A stretch of DNA of 64,000 nucleotides from Thalassia testudinum. Its lineage: Eukaryota > Streptophyta > Magnoliopsida > Alismatales > Hydrocharitaceae. The notes below the pieces were generated by a model. It did not search any database, had not been told where the DNA came from, and saw only the letters and a program-made list of their open reading frames with translations. Within the stretch, counting starts at the first letter, position 1. Each line of letters begins with the position of its first letter. Positions 11,640 to 22,937 of this stretch are shown in pieces. The translations under genes and the position numbers were made by a program. The DNA is taken from NCBI GenBank assembly GCA_037157565.1, contig JAZHRO010000024.1, forward strand, positions 210,303,501 to 210,367,500, in the 5' to 3' direction.

Positions 11640-12400
11640 CTTATGTGGAGCTTAGGTGGAGCTAGTTGGGTGGAGTTGTTAGGTGGGTTTTTGGGGTGGT
11701 ACAAGCCAAGGAAGTTGGAGCATAGCTAAGCTAAGGTAGGCTAAGCTAGCTTAGCTAATGGAGGAGTAGAGGAGGAGGTATTGGAGCTAGGGTTTGAAGA
11801 GAGGAGCTGAGGAGGAGAAGTCTGGAGCTAGAACTGGAGCTGGCTACTGCTGAAGAGGCTGGCATGGAGCTACTCTAGCTAGCTTAGCTTGCTAGTTCTT
11901 TGCTAGCTGCTAAGCCAAGCTAAAGTGAGCTGGCTTCTACCACAATGAGCTGAGGTGAGCTAGGTCTGGTGCTCCTAGGGAGGATGAAGCTAGTTGAGGC
12001 AGCTATGGTAGCTTAGCTCAACTGAGTTGAGCTAAGCTGAGTCCCCGAGAGCTGGACTTGAGCTTCCTGAGCTGAGATGAGTTCTTCTTCAGCTGGCTGG
12101 AACTTAGTGGAGTTGGATATACCTGGATCTGAGTTGGGGTGAACTCTAGTCAACTCAGCTGAGCTAGCTAGAGCTCCCTGTGTACTTGTGGAAGCTAAAA
12201 TGAGCTGAACTCAACTAGGTTGAGCTGGATCTGAGCTGACTTGAGCTAGGGTGAGCTAAGATGAACTCTCTTGAGCTGCCATTCAGCTAAGATTAGCTAA
12301 ATGGAGCTGGGATGAGCTATCCCTAGTTCAAGTGAGCTAGGTTCCACCTGTGGTGAGCTGGATCAAGCTAAGTTCCAGCTAGTCTAAGCTTGTCCTTCAC
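11640..12400 (-). repeat. AGCT-rich degenerate array in the U3 of LTR B-minus
   Basis: AGCT recurs dozens of times in words such as GAGCTGAGCT, TTAGCTAAGCT and CTAGCTAGC. The words are short and self-complementary. The aligned part of B-plus (about 20860-21290) has the same character, so the array is an ancestral feature of the LTR. Confidence 0.8.
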
Positions 12401-12611
12401 CATTTGCCTTCTTGAGTGCTAGGGTTTTAGGGATCTGTATATCTGTTCATCCCTAACACTCACAAAACATATCAAAAAGACAATAAAAAATGCAATGCAT
12501 GCTTAACCTAATTTATGCCTAAATGTTGCCCAAAAACCCGTTTGCGGAGTAAAATCCTAAGAGCTAGGTTTGTTTTAATGCATAAGAACGATGATAAACT
12601 GGCGTTTATGA

Positions 12612-13200
12612 GGTACACCACTCATCTCCTACTTTTTACCGGATTCACTGTTTGATCGAGCCCTTATAGATCTGGGTTCATCCATCAACCAAACCCCCAC
12701 TTCCGTATGTGATCGATTTCGATTCAAGGAGTTAAAACCCACCTTGGTAACCATTCAGTTAGCTGATCGATCGGTAAAAACATCGAGGGGGTGGTTGAAA
12801 ATGTTATAGTAAAAGTCCGTGGATTCTGCTTTACAACGGTCTTTTTCATATTGGACATGGAGGTTCCTCCTAATCTCCATGATGCACCAATCATTTTGGG
12901 TTGCCCATTTTTGGCAACAGCCCGAGCAAATATTAATTGTACATCCGGGTGTATGGAGATTGGCTTAGGTAACGAGAGACTTAGATTGGACATTTTCATG
13001 GCATCTAAGAACTTCGATTATGATCTAATCGAGAAGGATGGTAAAGATGAGGATCTGGCTTACTGTGGAAACATTAGACTTATCTATAGTGACCTAATGT
13101 CTCATTCATCTTCATTTCAGCATTTTTGGATGGTGATCCACATGGGACAGAGACTGATGCACTACCAATTTAATCATTCCCTGGATCTGATTGTTTAAGG
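12612..13200 (+). pseudogene. pol: Aspartic protease domain of element M pol (degraded)
   Basis: The catalytic stretch ALIDLGSSIN is readable at about 12657-12690; Athila/Tat proteases carry D-L-G-(A/S)-S in place of the usual D-S/T-G. It is followed by VTIQLADRSVK-like sequence, then APIILGCPFLATARANINC (12880-12945), the conserved ILG-PFLAT block of this protease. The domain would cleave the Gag-Pol polyprotein. It starts directly at the TSD of LTR B-minus, so its upstream neighbour in the polyprotein is the gag tail at 10353. One frameshift (about 12780) separates the active site from the ILG block. Confidence 0.85.
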
Positions 13201-13806
13201 TGTCCCTCTGATCATGCTATCCCAAATCTTGGACTCTGATTGTTCCAATACATCATTTTTTGACCCAACCCTACTAGTGCAAGATGGTATGATTGCTCTA
13301 GATGATTTTGGTCCACCTGCGAGACACGTAAACGAGATCCTCAATCCATGTCTCCCCTTGATGGCAATTCCAAACCATACTGTAGGGAGCATGAGTTCAG
13401 TTTTTGCTGCCTCCGCATAGGGGGAGGACCTGGGAGACCCGATGAGACACTTGAGCATCGACCTTTGGTCATGCTCACCCTCATTTGGACCCCCTAGTCA
13501 TAATGGTGCAAGATATGAATTTTGCTTCCTCACCAATGCAGTCACCATCAACCTTCCTTCGGGTGCGAGATCAGCAGACAGTAATGCATATCGGAATTAT
13601 CAGATATATACTGTTGATTCTTCTTCCCCTTCCCTGCGAGAACCTTCTCCCACAGATGACTTTGTACCCCCTTCACTCGTGATTGAACTCAAGCCTTTAC
13701 CTAACTCATTAAAATATGTCTTCTTGGGCGATAATGAGCATACCCAATTATTATCAGCTCACACTTAACCCAAGAACAAGAGCTGCAATTGATTTCTATG
13801 CTTTAA
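13201..13806 (+). other. Element M: protease-RT linker
   Basis: A gag-pol linker with broken frames. Stretches such as PPSLVIELKPLPNSLKYVFLG (in shortened form ELKPLPNSLKY, about 13685-13720) match the segment that precedes RT in Athila polyproteins. No separate gene is present. Confidence 0.7.
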
Positions 13807-14655
13807 GTGCATAGGGCTGCTATTGGGTGGAGTATCTCTAATCTCCTTGGTATTCACCCCTCTTACTATACTCAATATATATACAAGAATGAGGGGGTGA
13901 AACCTTCTAGACAACCTCAGAGACGGCTAAATCTGAACATGCTGGAGGTTGTCAAGAAGGAGATCGTCGAATGGTTGGACATTGTTATTATATATCCAAT
14001 ATCTGATAGCCAGTGGGTGAGTCCCATCTAAATCGTGCCTAAAAAGGAGGAACTCACCGTTATAAAGAATGAAAAAGGTGAATCCATCCCGACCCACACT
14101 ACAACTTCATGGCGGGTATGTATTGATTATCGTAAGCTGAACATGGCTAACGGATCATTTTTGTTTGTCTTTCATTAATCAAATTTTGGAAAGGCTAGTT
14201 GGGAAAAGCTTCTTCTATTTTCTAGATGGATACTCTCAGTATAATTAGGTTGTGATTAACCTGGATGATCAAGACAAGACCACTTTCACCTATCCCTTTG
14301 GTACATTTCTTTCAAGCAAATGCCCTTGGCCTATGCAATGCACCTGCAACTTTTCAGTGTTGCATGATGGCCATGTTTTCAGAAATGATAGGGGACTTTG
14401 TGGAAGTATTCATGGATGATTTCTCCATTTTCATAGATGATTTTCAGTCTTGTCTTGGTAACCTCACTAAGATCTTGAAGAGATGCATAGAGGTTATTCC
14501 AGTACTTTCATGGGAGAAAAGCTATTTCATGGTGAGGGATGGCATAGTACTAGGCCATAGGATCTCTGCTAATGGACTCGAGTTTAATGGAGCAAAGTCT
14601 GATGTTATTTCTCAACTACCTCCACCTAGCTCGGTTAGAAAAATTAGATCTTAGG
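13807..14655 (+). pseudogene. pol: Reverse transcriptase of element M (degraded)
   Basis: RT block 1 is readable as IIYPISDSQWVSPI (about 13985-14030), then WRVCIDYRKLN (14113-14145), FLDGYSQYN (about 14220-14245) and the palm motif FMDDF (about 14410-14425) with GLCNAPATFQ upstream and VLGHRISANGLEF downstream (14545-14590). The two aspartates of the YxDD-type active site remain. The frame is broken by stops at about 14029, 14176 and 14248 and by several shifts. The F-M-D-D-F variant is typical of the Athila/Tat branch. Confidence 0.9.
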
Positions 14656-15230
14656 TCACGTTGGATTTTACAAAAGATTCATTAAAGATTTCTCTAAAAT
14701 TGCTTGTCCGTTGACGAATCCTTTAGTAGCTGACATCCCGTTTAATTTTGATTCCTCATGTCTCAACGCTTTCAAGACTTTATGAAGCAATGTATCTGAT
14801 TCTCCTATTCTCCAGCCACCCGACTGGTGTCTCGTCTTCAAGATTATGTATGACGCCTCTAATTTTGCTGTCAAACCTATTCTTGGCCAGCGTCGAGAGT
14901 GTCATCCTTTTGTCATTTACTATGCTAGCAAGATGTTGAATGAGGCTTAGCATTATTACACAATCATTGAGAAGGAACTGCTAGTAGTAGTGTTCGGGCT
15001 AGAGAAATTTCACTCCTATTTGCTAGGGACCAAAGTAGTTGTTTTTACTGATCATTCCAGCTCGTACATTTTTTGGCAAAGAAGGATGCCAAACCCCTCT
15101 TGATTCGATGGATCCCTCTGTTGTAGGAATTTGATATCAAAATCCATGACAAAGTCGGAGCACATAATGTAGTAGCTGATCACTTATCCCAAATCCACCC
15201 AACCCACATTCCATATTCCCCGCCTATATC
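14656..15230 (+). pseudogene. pol: RNase H domain of element M (degraded)
   Basis: GFYKRFIKDFSKIACPL (about 14660-14710) links RT to RNase H. A DASNFAV stretch (about 14850-14870), IYYASKMLNEA (about 14920-14948), IIEKELL, FTDHS (about 15045-15058) and a long match to the FDIKIHDKVGAHNVVADHLS box (about 15130-15190, with stops upstream) follow in the order known for Ty3/gypsy RNase H. This enzyme degrades the RNA strand during reverse transcription. Confidence 0.85.
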
Positions 15231-16159
15231 TGATAGTTTTTTGGATGAATCTCTGTCGGTTATAGATTCTTTAGAGTTTCCCTAGTATGCAGATATCATG
15301 AATTATCTAGTCTCAGGAAAGATACCTGCTGGATTATTCAAGGACCAGAAGCTCAAATTCTTGTTAGAAGCCAAATTTTATTTTTGGGATGACCCCTACT
15401 TTTTCGTAGTGGATATAATTAGATAATCAGGAGGTGCATCCCAGACTCTGACATTTCTAGTGTGTTATCTTTTTGCCACAGTGATGCCTGTGGTGGTCAT
15501 TTTTCTGGTAGAAAGATGGCTGCAAAGATATTGCAGTTAGGTTTCTTTTGGCCGACCATTTTTAAAGATACACACGAATTCGCCAAATGTTGTAAGCAAT
15601 GCCAGTCGGTCGCTTCTATGACAAGGAGAGACATGATGCCTCTCCAATCTATCTTGGTTGTAGAAGTGTTTGACGTTTGGGGAATTGATTTTATGGGCCC
15701 ATTCCCAAACTTGCATGGCTTCGAGTGCATTCTTCTCGCAATTGATTATTTCTCGAAGTGGGTTAAGGCAATCCCAGCAAGGCGAGTTGATCATAAAATC
15801 GTCATATCTTTCATTTGGGAATTTATCTTTGTGAGATTTGGTGTCCCTTATGCTTTGATTAGTGACGGGGGAGTCATTTCATCCATGCTCATTTGCGGTC
15901 ACTATTGGAAAGTATGGGGTACATCACCGTAGTGCTACCCCACAACGTCCGCAAACCAATGGGCAGGCTGAGGTGTCTAATCGCCAGATCAAACTGATTC
16001 TGCAAAAGATGGTTAGACCTGACCGAAAGGATTGGTCTGATCGATTGATGGATGCACTATGGCCATATTGGATCACGTACAAGGCCCCACTCGGAATGTC
16101 ACCATACTACATGGTGTATAAAAAGGTCTATCACCTTCCGGTTGAGCTAGAGCACCGCA
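15231..16159 (+). pseudogene. pol: Integrase of element M, N-terminal and core part
   Basis: The zinc-binding HHCC finger is visible as HSDACGGH (about 15478-15500) with a C-x2-C at CCKQC (about 15592-15606). The core has the first aspartate in GIDFMGPF (about 15684-15705), the second in LISDGG (about 15857-15874) and the glutamate in TNGQAEVSN (about 15958-15984). A frameshift near 15885 separates the second aspartate from the glutamate. The domain inserts retrotransposon DNA into the genome. It stops at GAGCTAGAG-CAC before the C2 insertion and continues at 18588. Confidence 0.9.
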
Positions 16160-18582
16160 TGACGATAAAATCATCATGAGCTATAACTAGCTTTAATTAA
16201 TCAGAATTAATTTACAAATGCTCCTACATAATTGCCTAAGAGTCGTAATTCCCTGCACATCCATTCTAAGAGGAATACACTAAATCAGGGTTAATTCTGT
16301 AGTTTTAACATCATATCATCAAACAAGAATAATCACAAGATTTCCTAGGGGTTAATCTAAGGTCTAATGAGCACTAAAGCCTAATAAGAGGGTCCACTAA
16401 CAGAAACAGGATTTCACACATTTCGAGAATCAATTCATAACCCAAAACCTTAATTTCAGACCCACTTGAATTACTGAGGTTCTAGACAAGATCAAATTCA
16501 TCTAAACCTTATAAAATTCATAAAAAATTATTCCATGAGGTTTGGTTTCCTTCATTTGACCATTGGAACCTATTTTGACCTTAAATAGAATCACAAACAG
16601 ATTTCTACCCTAATTTGGGTTTCTATGAAGATTTCCTAGTCAAACTTCGTCAAAACTCAAATTTGACTTCACCATTAGATTCCTTGAGTGCAAATTATAT
16701 TTTTACCAAAATTTACGCCCAATCAGAGATCATTTTAACCTAGTTTGCATTTTAGTCCAGTCAGACTCTATCTCTCTTAATTAGCCCCTCAGCTTTTGAA
16801 ATCCTTGCAGATTGGTCCCTAACTTTTTGATCTTCTTCAAAAAATGCCCCTGCCACCATTGAAGGTCAACTGACCTGCAGGAGGTGTTTGACCACTCCTA
16901 ATCCTACTTGAATCTTCATCAAATCCCACCAAATTTGGTGAGATTGATGTTCACACCATGGAGAATTGATTGGGACCGATCTTGGATCCCAAATCGCATC
17001 TGATTGCCCTAACAAACCCATGAGATCAGTGGGTGTTTCTTGCGTCAAAAACAAGCCATTGTGGGCTTGTTTCCTGACCTAGAGCTTGGTTTAGAGCTCT
17101 ATAAAAGCTCCAAAATCACAAACCTTGCTCCTTAGCCATTTTAGGTCGGAAATCTTCATCTTCCCTTCTCTCTGGCCTCGAGCTCCACCGACTCCGGCGA
17201 CCTCCTCAATCCCTCTCATCAAGGCCTCCAACAGTCAAATTAAAGGCTTCTCCTTCCTCTGCTCCTCGCAATACCAGCGAGAGCACCCCAGATCCCATCA
17301 TCGTCACCACCCCTTCCACCAGAGAGTTCATCTTCTCCACGTCCGGCCATCACACCGACATGAGAATCTTCTTCCCCTTCGTCTTGTAGTTAAAGCTAAC
17401 ATCTTCCCCTTCTCCTCCTTAATCTCCCTAACTTCTTTCCTTTCTATTTCAACCAACAACTCACCCTCAAGCTCTCCGTCTTCTCCACATTTGATCGAGC
17501 TCTAACGAGGCTTCCACACCACCACAGACCACCAAACACCATGTAAACACCACCACCACCTTCGCCATCACTTGGCAAACCTTTTGAACGCTTCTGACAC
17601 GGCTGTGAGGCCTTATTTCTTCTTTCAGGTCACCACCAGAGATCGTTGCCGCCGCCGTCCTCTCCAAAGTCCTCTTCAGTCCTTTAATGAGCTCAAGGCT
17701 TAATTCCACACCCAGGTGATGCAAACTTAGGTCATGATACTATCTGGAGCTTTAATTGCGTGGAAGAACCCCAACAACTACTCCAATTGAAGAGGCAACT
17801 TCAACTGTTGCACGCAAGAAAGAGGGTGGCACCTTACTGCTACATCGTGAATAGAAGGGTGCACGAAGACCTTTAAATTGATTTTGTGCCTTAAGCACCT
17901 CACCCAGTACACAAGGGGTCGTGTCCCTCCACACACACACACCCTCACACCTCACCCGCAAAGCACGCCTGCGGGTCTGGCCAATCTACATGACCCGATA
18001 ACCTGATCGATTGCTCGAACCTATACACGAGTTTGAGAAAAAAGAAAGGAGACGATTTGTGGGAGGAGGGGGAGGGCTTTGCTGCGCCATCCTTGTGCCC
18101 CTGTGCTGAAGAGAAGGAGAGGCTCTCGACACTTGGCTTCTCAAGAAGGTTTGTGCTTGAAGGCTTTGAAGAAGAGAAGAAAAGAAGAAGGGCTCTCTCA
18201 AGAGCCTTGTGCATGTGTGCCTTCTGTGAGTCATTGTGTTCTGTTGACACTTAAGTCATCTGGAAGCTTTGCCTATCATCTGAGGCCCTTACTTTGGATA
18301 CTTAGTTGTTGTTACTGTGCATTTATTTGAATATTTGTGAGCTTTAAACTTAAGGGTTAATTTGGTTGTTCAAATCACCATTTTAACTCGATATTTTTGT
18401 ATTATTATTTGATTAATCATTGCTTATATTTTTTGAGATTGTTGAATTTAAATTGCATCTTTGCTCCTTGTGAACAACTTCAACTCTATTTCCTGAATCT
18501 GAGTATATAAATTTAAATGATTTAAGTGATTTTGTCCTATACTACAACGCATTTCTTAAACAATGATAATATTTCCTAAACA
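16160..18582 (+). mobile_element. LTR C2: solo LTR of family C inside the M integrase
   Basis: The 2.42-kb LTR starts TGACGATAAAATC and ends CCTAAACA, with a perfect 5-bp TSD, CCGCA, at 16155-16159 and 18583-18587. It is homologous to C3 along its full length (for example CACCATTAGATTCCTT and GCCCAATCAGAGA; leader with the GAGCTC box; CAAATCACCATTTT; ACTACAACG). Integrase coding sequence flanks it on both sides. It contains a TATA box near 17100 and a CT-rich leader. No internal region remains. Confidence 0.93.
17100..17106 (+). promoter_or_regulatory. TATA box of LTR C2
   Basis: TATAAAA in GCTCTATAAAAGCTCC lies about 940 bp inside the LTR, upstream of a CT-rich leader. C3 has TATACAAAG at the aligned place. 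Confidence 0.65.
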
Positions 18583-18587
18583 CCGCA

Positions 18588-18990
18588 CCTTTTAGGCAGT
18601 ACAGAAATGTAATTTTAACCTCCATGAATGAGGTCATGAAAGGAAGCTCCAACTCAGTGAATTAGAAGAGATTCGGCGAGAGGCCTATGAGAATGCAAAG
18701 ACCTATAAGGAAAAGACTAAGGCCTTTCATTGTTGCCATATCTGGAGGAAAACCTTCATGCTTAACTAGCAAGTCTAGTTATTTGATTCTAAGCTCAAAT
18801 TCTTCACGGGCAAGCTGAAGTCCAAGTGGACTATCCCTTTTGTTCTGATTTGCCCATATTCTAATGGCAGGATTCAAATTTTAGATCCAAAGACTAAGCA
18901 TGTTTATACAGTTAATGACCAGCGCCTCAAGCCATTCTTAGCCTAGGAACCTCTTGCTAATGAAGTCATCAATCATATTGAGGGTGTATG
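18588..18990 (+). pseudogene. pol: Integrase C-terminal part of element M, downstream of C2
   Basis: The reading resumes with KCNFNLHE, then [18 protein letters not shown] (about 18650-18705), [21 protein letters not shown] (about 18797-18832), ILDPKTKHVYTVNDQRLKPF (about 18878-18940). This is the GPY/F-type C-terminal region of gypsy integrase. Together with 15231-16159 it makes one split pseudogene. Stops at about 18766, 18780 and 18946. Confidence 0.9.
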
Positions 18991-20161
18991 ATTGAGTTTT
19001 TGCCCAATTGTACGTGTTAAACTCAGCATTTATAAATAGCATTTGCTTTTCTTTTATACGTAGCATATTTGTCATATTTCATAGGTGTTAGAATAAGCTA
19101 AACGAGAAATTCATGAGCTATTCCAAGTGATTTTTACCCTTTTCTATCTCTTGTCCTTCATTTCCTTTCATTCTATTTATTTTCATGCATAAGGACATGC
19201 AAGAATTTAGGCATGGGGGGTAGTACACATACATTGATTATTTTTTGCCAACATTTAAAATTTTCCCTAAAAATTTTTATTATTTCATTCGCATTTTGCA
19301 TATTTTCTTAGTATTCCCTGTGCATAAGTTTTCAAAAAGAAAAATTATATATTTTTTTATATATAGTTTATCTATACAAAAAAAATTAAAAAAAGTGTGT
19401 TTTCAGCGTTGTTTTTTGGAATTTAAGTTAGGAGGAATCGAGAGCTCTTGATTCTAAGAATTTACCGATGTTAGGAGTGCGGAACAAAGTCTTTCCGCCT
19501 AGACTCTTTAGGTCTTTATTGACTCAATTTCTCAAGTATTTACCGAAATCTGGATTTATTTTCTCGAGACATTGAAAGGAGTATGAAAAAGCTAGAAGTA
19601 TTAACTTAAAGGAGTGATGAGTGAATAACTTATTGCTTCACCTTGTGGTTTGGATAGTCTTGGAGTTCAAAGCATCTTCAATTGTATATTGCACTGTGTC
19701 ATCTTTTGGGTGATTTTGTTGAATTGTTAGTGGTCAATAAGATTTAGTCTTAGGGCTTACAGATCTAAAGAACCTTGTCATGTTTCTAGATATTAGGATT
19801 GTTCCTGTTTGTAGGGGAAAGCATTTAGAATAGATGAAGGAGAGCCACTCACCTAGAAAAATGAGTTGGAGAAAAAAAAGTCAAAAAAATTTGAAGAAAA
19901 AAAAGGAAAAAATATATATTCCACCAAATAAAGGCATCTCACTATATGTGGATGCTATCTCTTTCCATTTCAAATAAAAACACCTTGCCACAAGTGGATG
20001 TTTATCCTATAGAAAAAAAGAAAAAAATATGGAGAAAAAAATTAGGAATAAGAGACTAAAGGGTCCAGGCGAGGAGATATGCACCTAGTGTGTTGACCTC
20101 AGGGTAGAAAAGTGGTGAGGAGAATCTAGTTATAGGCTAGCAAAATTTAGGTATGGGTGTG
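18991..20161 (+). other. Element M 3' untranslated region
   Basis: No coding frame. A first purine tract, GGCATGGGGGG, stands at about 19211-19221 after AGGACATGCAAGAATTTA, in the position where Athila elements carry a G-run downstream of pol. The middle part (19440-19600) aligns with 20-130 of element A. A second tract, GGTATGGGTG, at 20151-20159 is the PPT next to the 3' LTR. Confidence 0.7.
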
Positions 20162-20639
20162 TGATTGCATAGCAATCATAGGACTTAATTAACTTAAATT
20201 ATGTTAGAATCTAGTTTAACTTGTGAATAGTGCATTCATAAATTGCATATCATGCATTACATTTCTTTGCATAGGGCTGCATATGTTATAATATCATTTT
20301 TCCATGCTACTTAGGGTTTATTATTGTTTGTAGGTCATGCGCAGATTAGAAGCTATTCTAGATGGAATAAAGGTAGATAGAAGCAAAGGTTGTAGAAGAG
20401 CTAGAGCTGGATTATGTGAATAAAGAATAAAGACACTAGCTAGAAAAAAGAATGAAGGAAAGAACAAAGGACTAGCTATCTACAATAAGAGTAGAGGAAA
20501 GGTATGAGAAGATTTAGGATAGCCCTTTCCTCAAAACCCTAGGACAACCCTATCCTAGCACCTATCCCCAGACTAGCTCAAAACTAGGATATCTCAGCTC
20601 AAAAGCGAAAAACATGGATACATTATCCATGCACCTATT
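20162..20639 (+). mobile_element. Element M 3' LTR, left fragment (start of U3)
   Basis: It starts at TGATTGCATAGC after the PPT and is cut by LTR B-plus. The start is analogous to that of LTR A after its PPT. The matching start of the 5' LTR lies outside the window, so the exact first base is inferred. Confidence 0.6.
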
Positions 20640-21308
20640 TGATAAATGCCAGTTTATTATCATTCTTATGCCCTAAAACTGATCTAGCTCCTAGGGTTTT
20701 ACCTCCGCAAACGGGTTTTCGAGCTACATTTAGGCATCATTTAGGATAGGCATGCATTACATATTTTCGATATTTTTGACACATTTATTTGAGTGTTAAG
20801 GATGAACAGATAACCAAATCCATAAAACCCTAGCACTCAAGAAAGGCAGTAGATGAAAGAGAAGCTCATTCTAGCTAAACCCTAGCTGAAACCAACTCAT
20901 CATAGCTGGATTCCAACTCAACTAGTTGGGTTTAGCTCTCTGTTAGCTCGACTTAGTTGACTTGAATTCACTTCAGCTCCAGATAAGTTGAGGCCAGCTC
21001 AACTTAGCTCTACTACTCAAGCTTAGCTGCTAGCAGAAGAACTAGCTAGCTAAGCTAAGTAGCTGAGCCCCTGAAAAGACCTCTTCAGCCTTCATTAGCT
21101 CCAGGCAGATTTATTCAGCTTCACTCCAGCTCCAATCAACTCCTAGCTACTTCACCTTAGCTCCTCCACCATTCCTCTACTAGCTAAGCTATCTTAGCTA
21201 GCTTAGCTAAGCTCTCTCCACTCCATGGTCCTCCACCTTACCCATAAGACTTCCGCCCTAACCCTCCTACTTAGCTAAGCTCTACTCACCATACCTAACC
21301 ACCTCCAA

Positions 21309-21880
21309 CTTGGCACCAACATATCCACAACCCTTCATACCACCACCTCCAAAAGCCTCCAAAAACCCACACCAACCACATTCCATAACCACCTTTACAT
21401 GACGCCAAAATTCTCCCTCCAAAAATCCCTTCATCTTAACCATATACCTAACCCTAAAACCATCTCCACCAACCACCTCAACCCCCCTTCTAGAATCCTT
21501 GTTTTGGCGCCAAACCTAAGGGACACAACCATCCTTGGAGGGCCATAACCACCACCTTAGGTACCCTCTGGGTTGGCACCAGAAAACCTTAACCCTAGGA
21601 ACCTTTAACCACCTCATAACTCCATCCTAGCTGTCCCCGTCAAGCCCCCTTTAACTACATCAAATATGGTGCCAACCCTACTTTAACCCCACCTATTTAC
21701 ACCCTTCTATTTGGCACCAACACTTAACCACCATCCATCATGTAACCTCCACCTCATAAGCCCATCCTAACCCTCCATATACTCTACGCCAACCCTTAAC
21801 CCTTAACCCCACCAAAAGTTGGCGCCACCCATCTTAACCAACCCTTAACCACAACTTCCACATCCCTCCTTTTGGTGCCA
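21309..21880. promoter_or_regulatory. Array of TTGGCGCCAA-type palindromes in LTR B-plus
   Basis: The best site, at 21503-21514, is the perfect palindrome TTTGGCGCCAAA, matching the E2F consensus. Related words are TTGGCACCAA (near 21310 and 21714), TTGGCACCAG (near 21573), TGGTGCCAAC (near 21669), TTGGCGCCAC (near 21820) and TTTGGTGCCAAC (near 21872). About eight occurrences fall in 600 bp. Confidence 0.65.
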
Positions 21881-22002
21881 ACCATGTTCCACCATAGATC
21901 CCATAACCACCATCCCATAAGTCCATCCTAACCCTACACCAACACCCACGTCACCTAACCTAAAACCTACCATGGTTAATGCCAACCAACCACCACTAAA
22001 CC

Positions 22003-22010
22003 TATAAAAA
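22003..22010 (+). promoter_or_regulatory. TATA box of LTR B-plus
   Basis: TATAAAAA in CCTATAAAAACCCC lies about 1.36 kb inside the LTR. The aligned site in B-minus reads TGTAAAAA on the minus strand (near 11260), so it has decayed there. Confidence 0.6.
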
Positions 22011-22937
22011 CCCCACGTAACTACCACTTGAAAGGGTACCCTTGGCTACATACTTCAAGCACACTACCACCTTCATTCCACCATTCCCAACGACCAAGGA
22101 GGAGAGGAGGAAAAGAAGATCAATGAAGCAAACACCCGCTTCCTTGGTGCCTTCAACTCCCTTTCTTCTCCTACCTTATGTCCACGCCAAGCCAAGGAGT
22201 CAGCCAGGCAAGGAGGAGGATTTTTAGGGTGGTCCACGTCCACCCTACGGAGGAGTTTTAGAGTGGAAACCATCCACTCTAGAAGGAGCAAAGGCACGCC
22301 CATCTAGGGCTTTCCAGAAGAAGGACCATCATCAACTTGGAGGAGCATTTCAAGGAAGGAGTAGGAGGAACCTTTCTAAGCTCAAGAGCAACTCAGCTTG
22401 GAGCAAGGCTTCCTCTCTCTCCGTCATCAGCATCGGGAGAAATTTTGTTTTTCTTGCATATTTCATTTTTTTTTTGTAGTAGAAGCATTCCACTACAATT
22501 CCTGCAAAATAATTTTTCCCCCTTATATATAAGTTGCCTTTCTACTTTTTGTTGCAATTCATTTACCTGCTTTTTCCTTTAGTTAGTGCACTCACACTCT
22601 CTCTAATTACCCTAGGCCTTCACGTACCTAGGGTGAGCTTAGAGAGAGGTTCTTGTCACTTTAGTTAGCATATAGGCATAATTTCATTTCATGTATTTGC
22701 TACCCATTGCCCAATTTTTCATAACCCAAAAAAAGTTTCATATCAAAAAATTCAAAAAGAAAGTTGAGTTTCATTTTTCGAGCGAGAGATTTCTAATTTG
22801 CATTTCTGCCTCCCTTGGGACAACCTAAATACTTACTAAGTACACGATTTTTACAAATTTCAAAAGCGATTAGATTCATGCGTACAATGATAAAAACCCT
22901 GATTTACAAATTGCATGTTTTCTCACATTGCTATCCA

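Larger units (their letters stand above)
10359..12611 (-). mobile_element. LTR B-minus: solo LTR of family B at the gag/protease junction of M
   Basis: The 2.25-kb LTR is flanked by a perfect 5-bp TSD, GGTAC, at 10354-10358 and 12612-12616. It matches the opposite-strand copy at 20640-22937 along its length: start TRATAAA.GCCAGTTTAT, CGCAAACGGGTTTT, CTTGAGTGCTAGGGTTTT, AGCT-rich U3, GAGTTTCATTTTT-like U5, and end TTGCTATCA. Gag sequence lies to its left and protease to its right, so it split the polyprotein. No internal region remains, so it is a solo LTR left by LTR-LTR recombination. The terminal TG is mutated to TC at the right border. Confidence 0.9.
20640..22937 (+). mobile_element. LTR B-plus: solo LTR of family B inside the M 3' LTR
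   Basis: The inverse complement of B-minus (10359-12611) aligns end to end. It starts TGATAAATGCCAGTTTATTATC and ends near TTGCTATCCA. A probable TSD, CCTAT, is at 20634-20638 and 22939-22943, with borders uncertain by 1-2 bases. U3 is AGCT-rich and holds several TTGGCGCCAA-type palindromes. TATAAAAA at 22003-22010 precedes the leader. No internal sequence is present. Confidence 0.85.

Noticed and set aside
10359..22937. B-minus and B-plus as terminal inverted repeats of one large transposon
   Set aside because: B-minus has its own TSD (GGTAC), and the DNA between belongs to element M in correct order.
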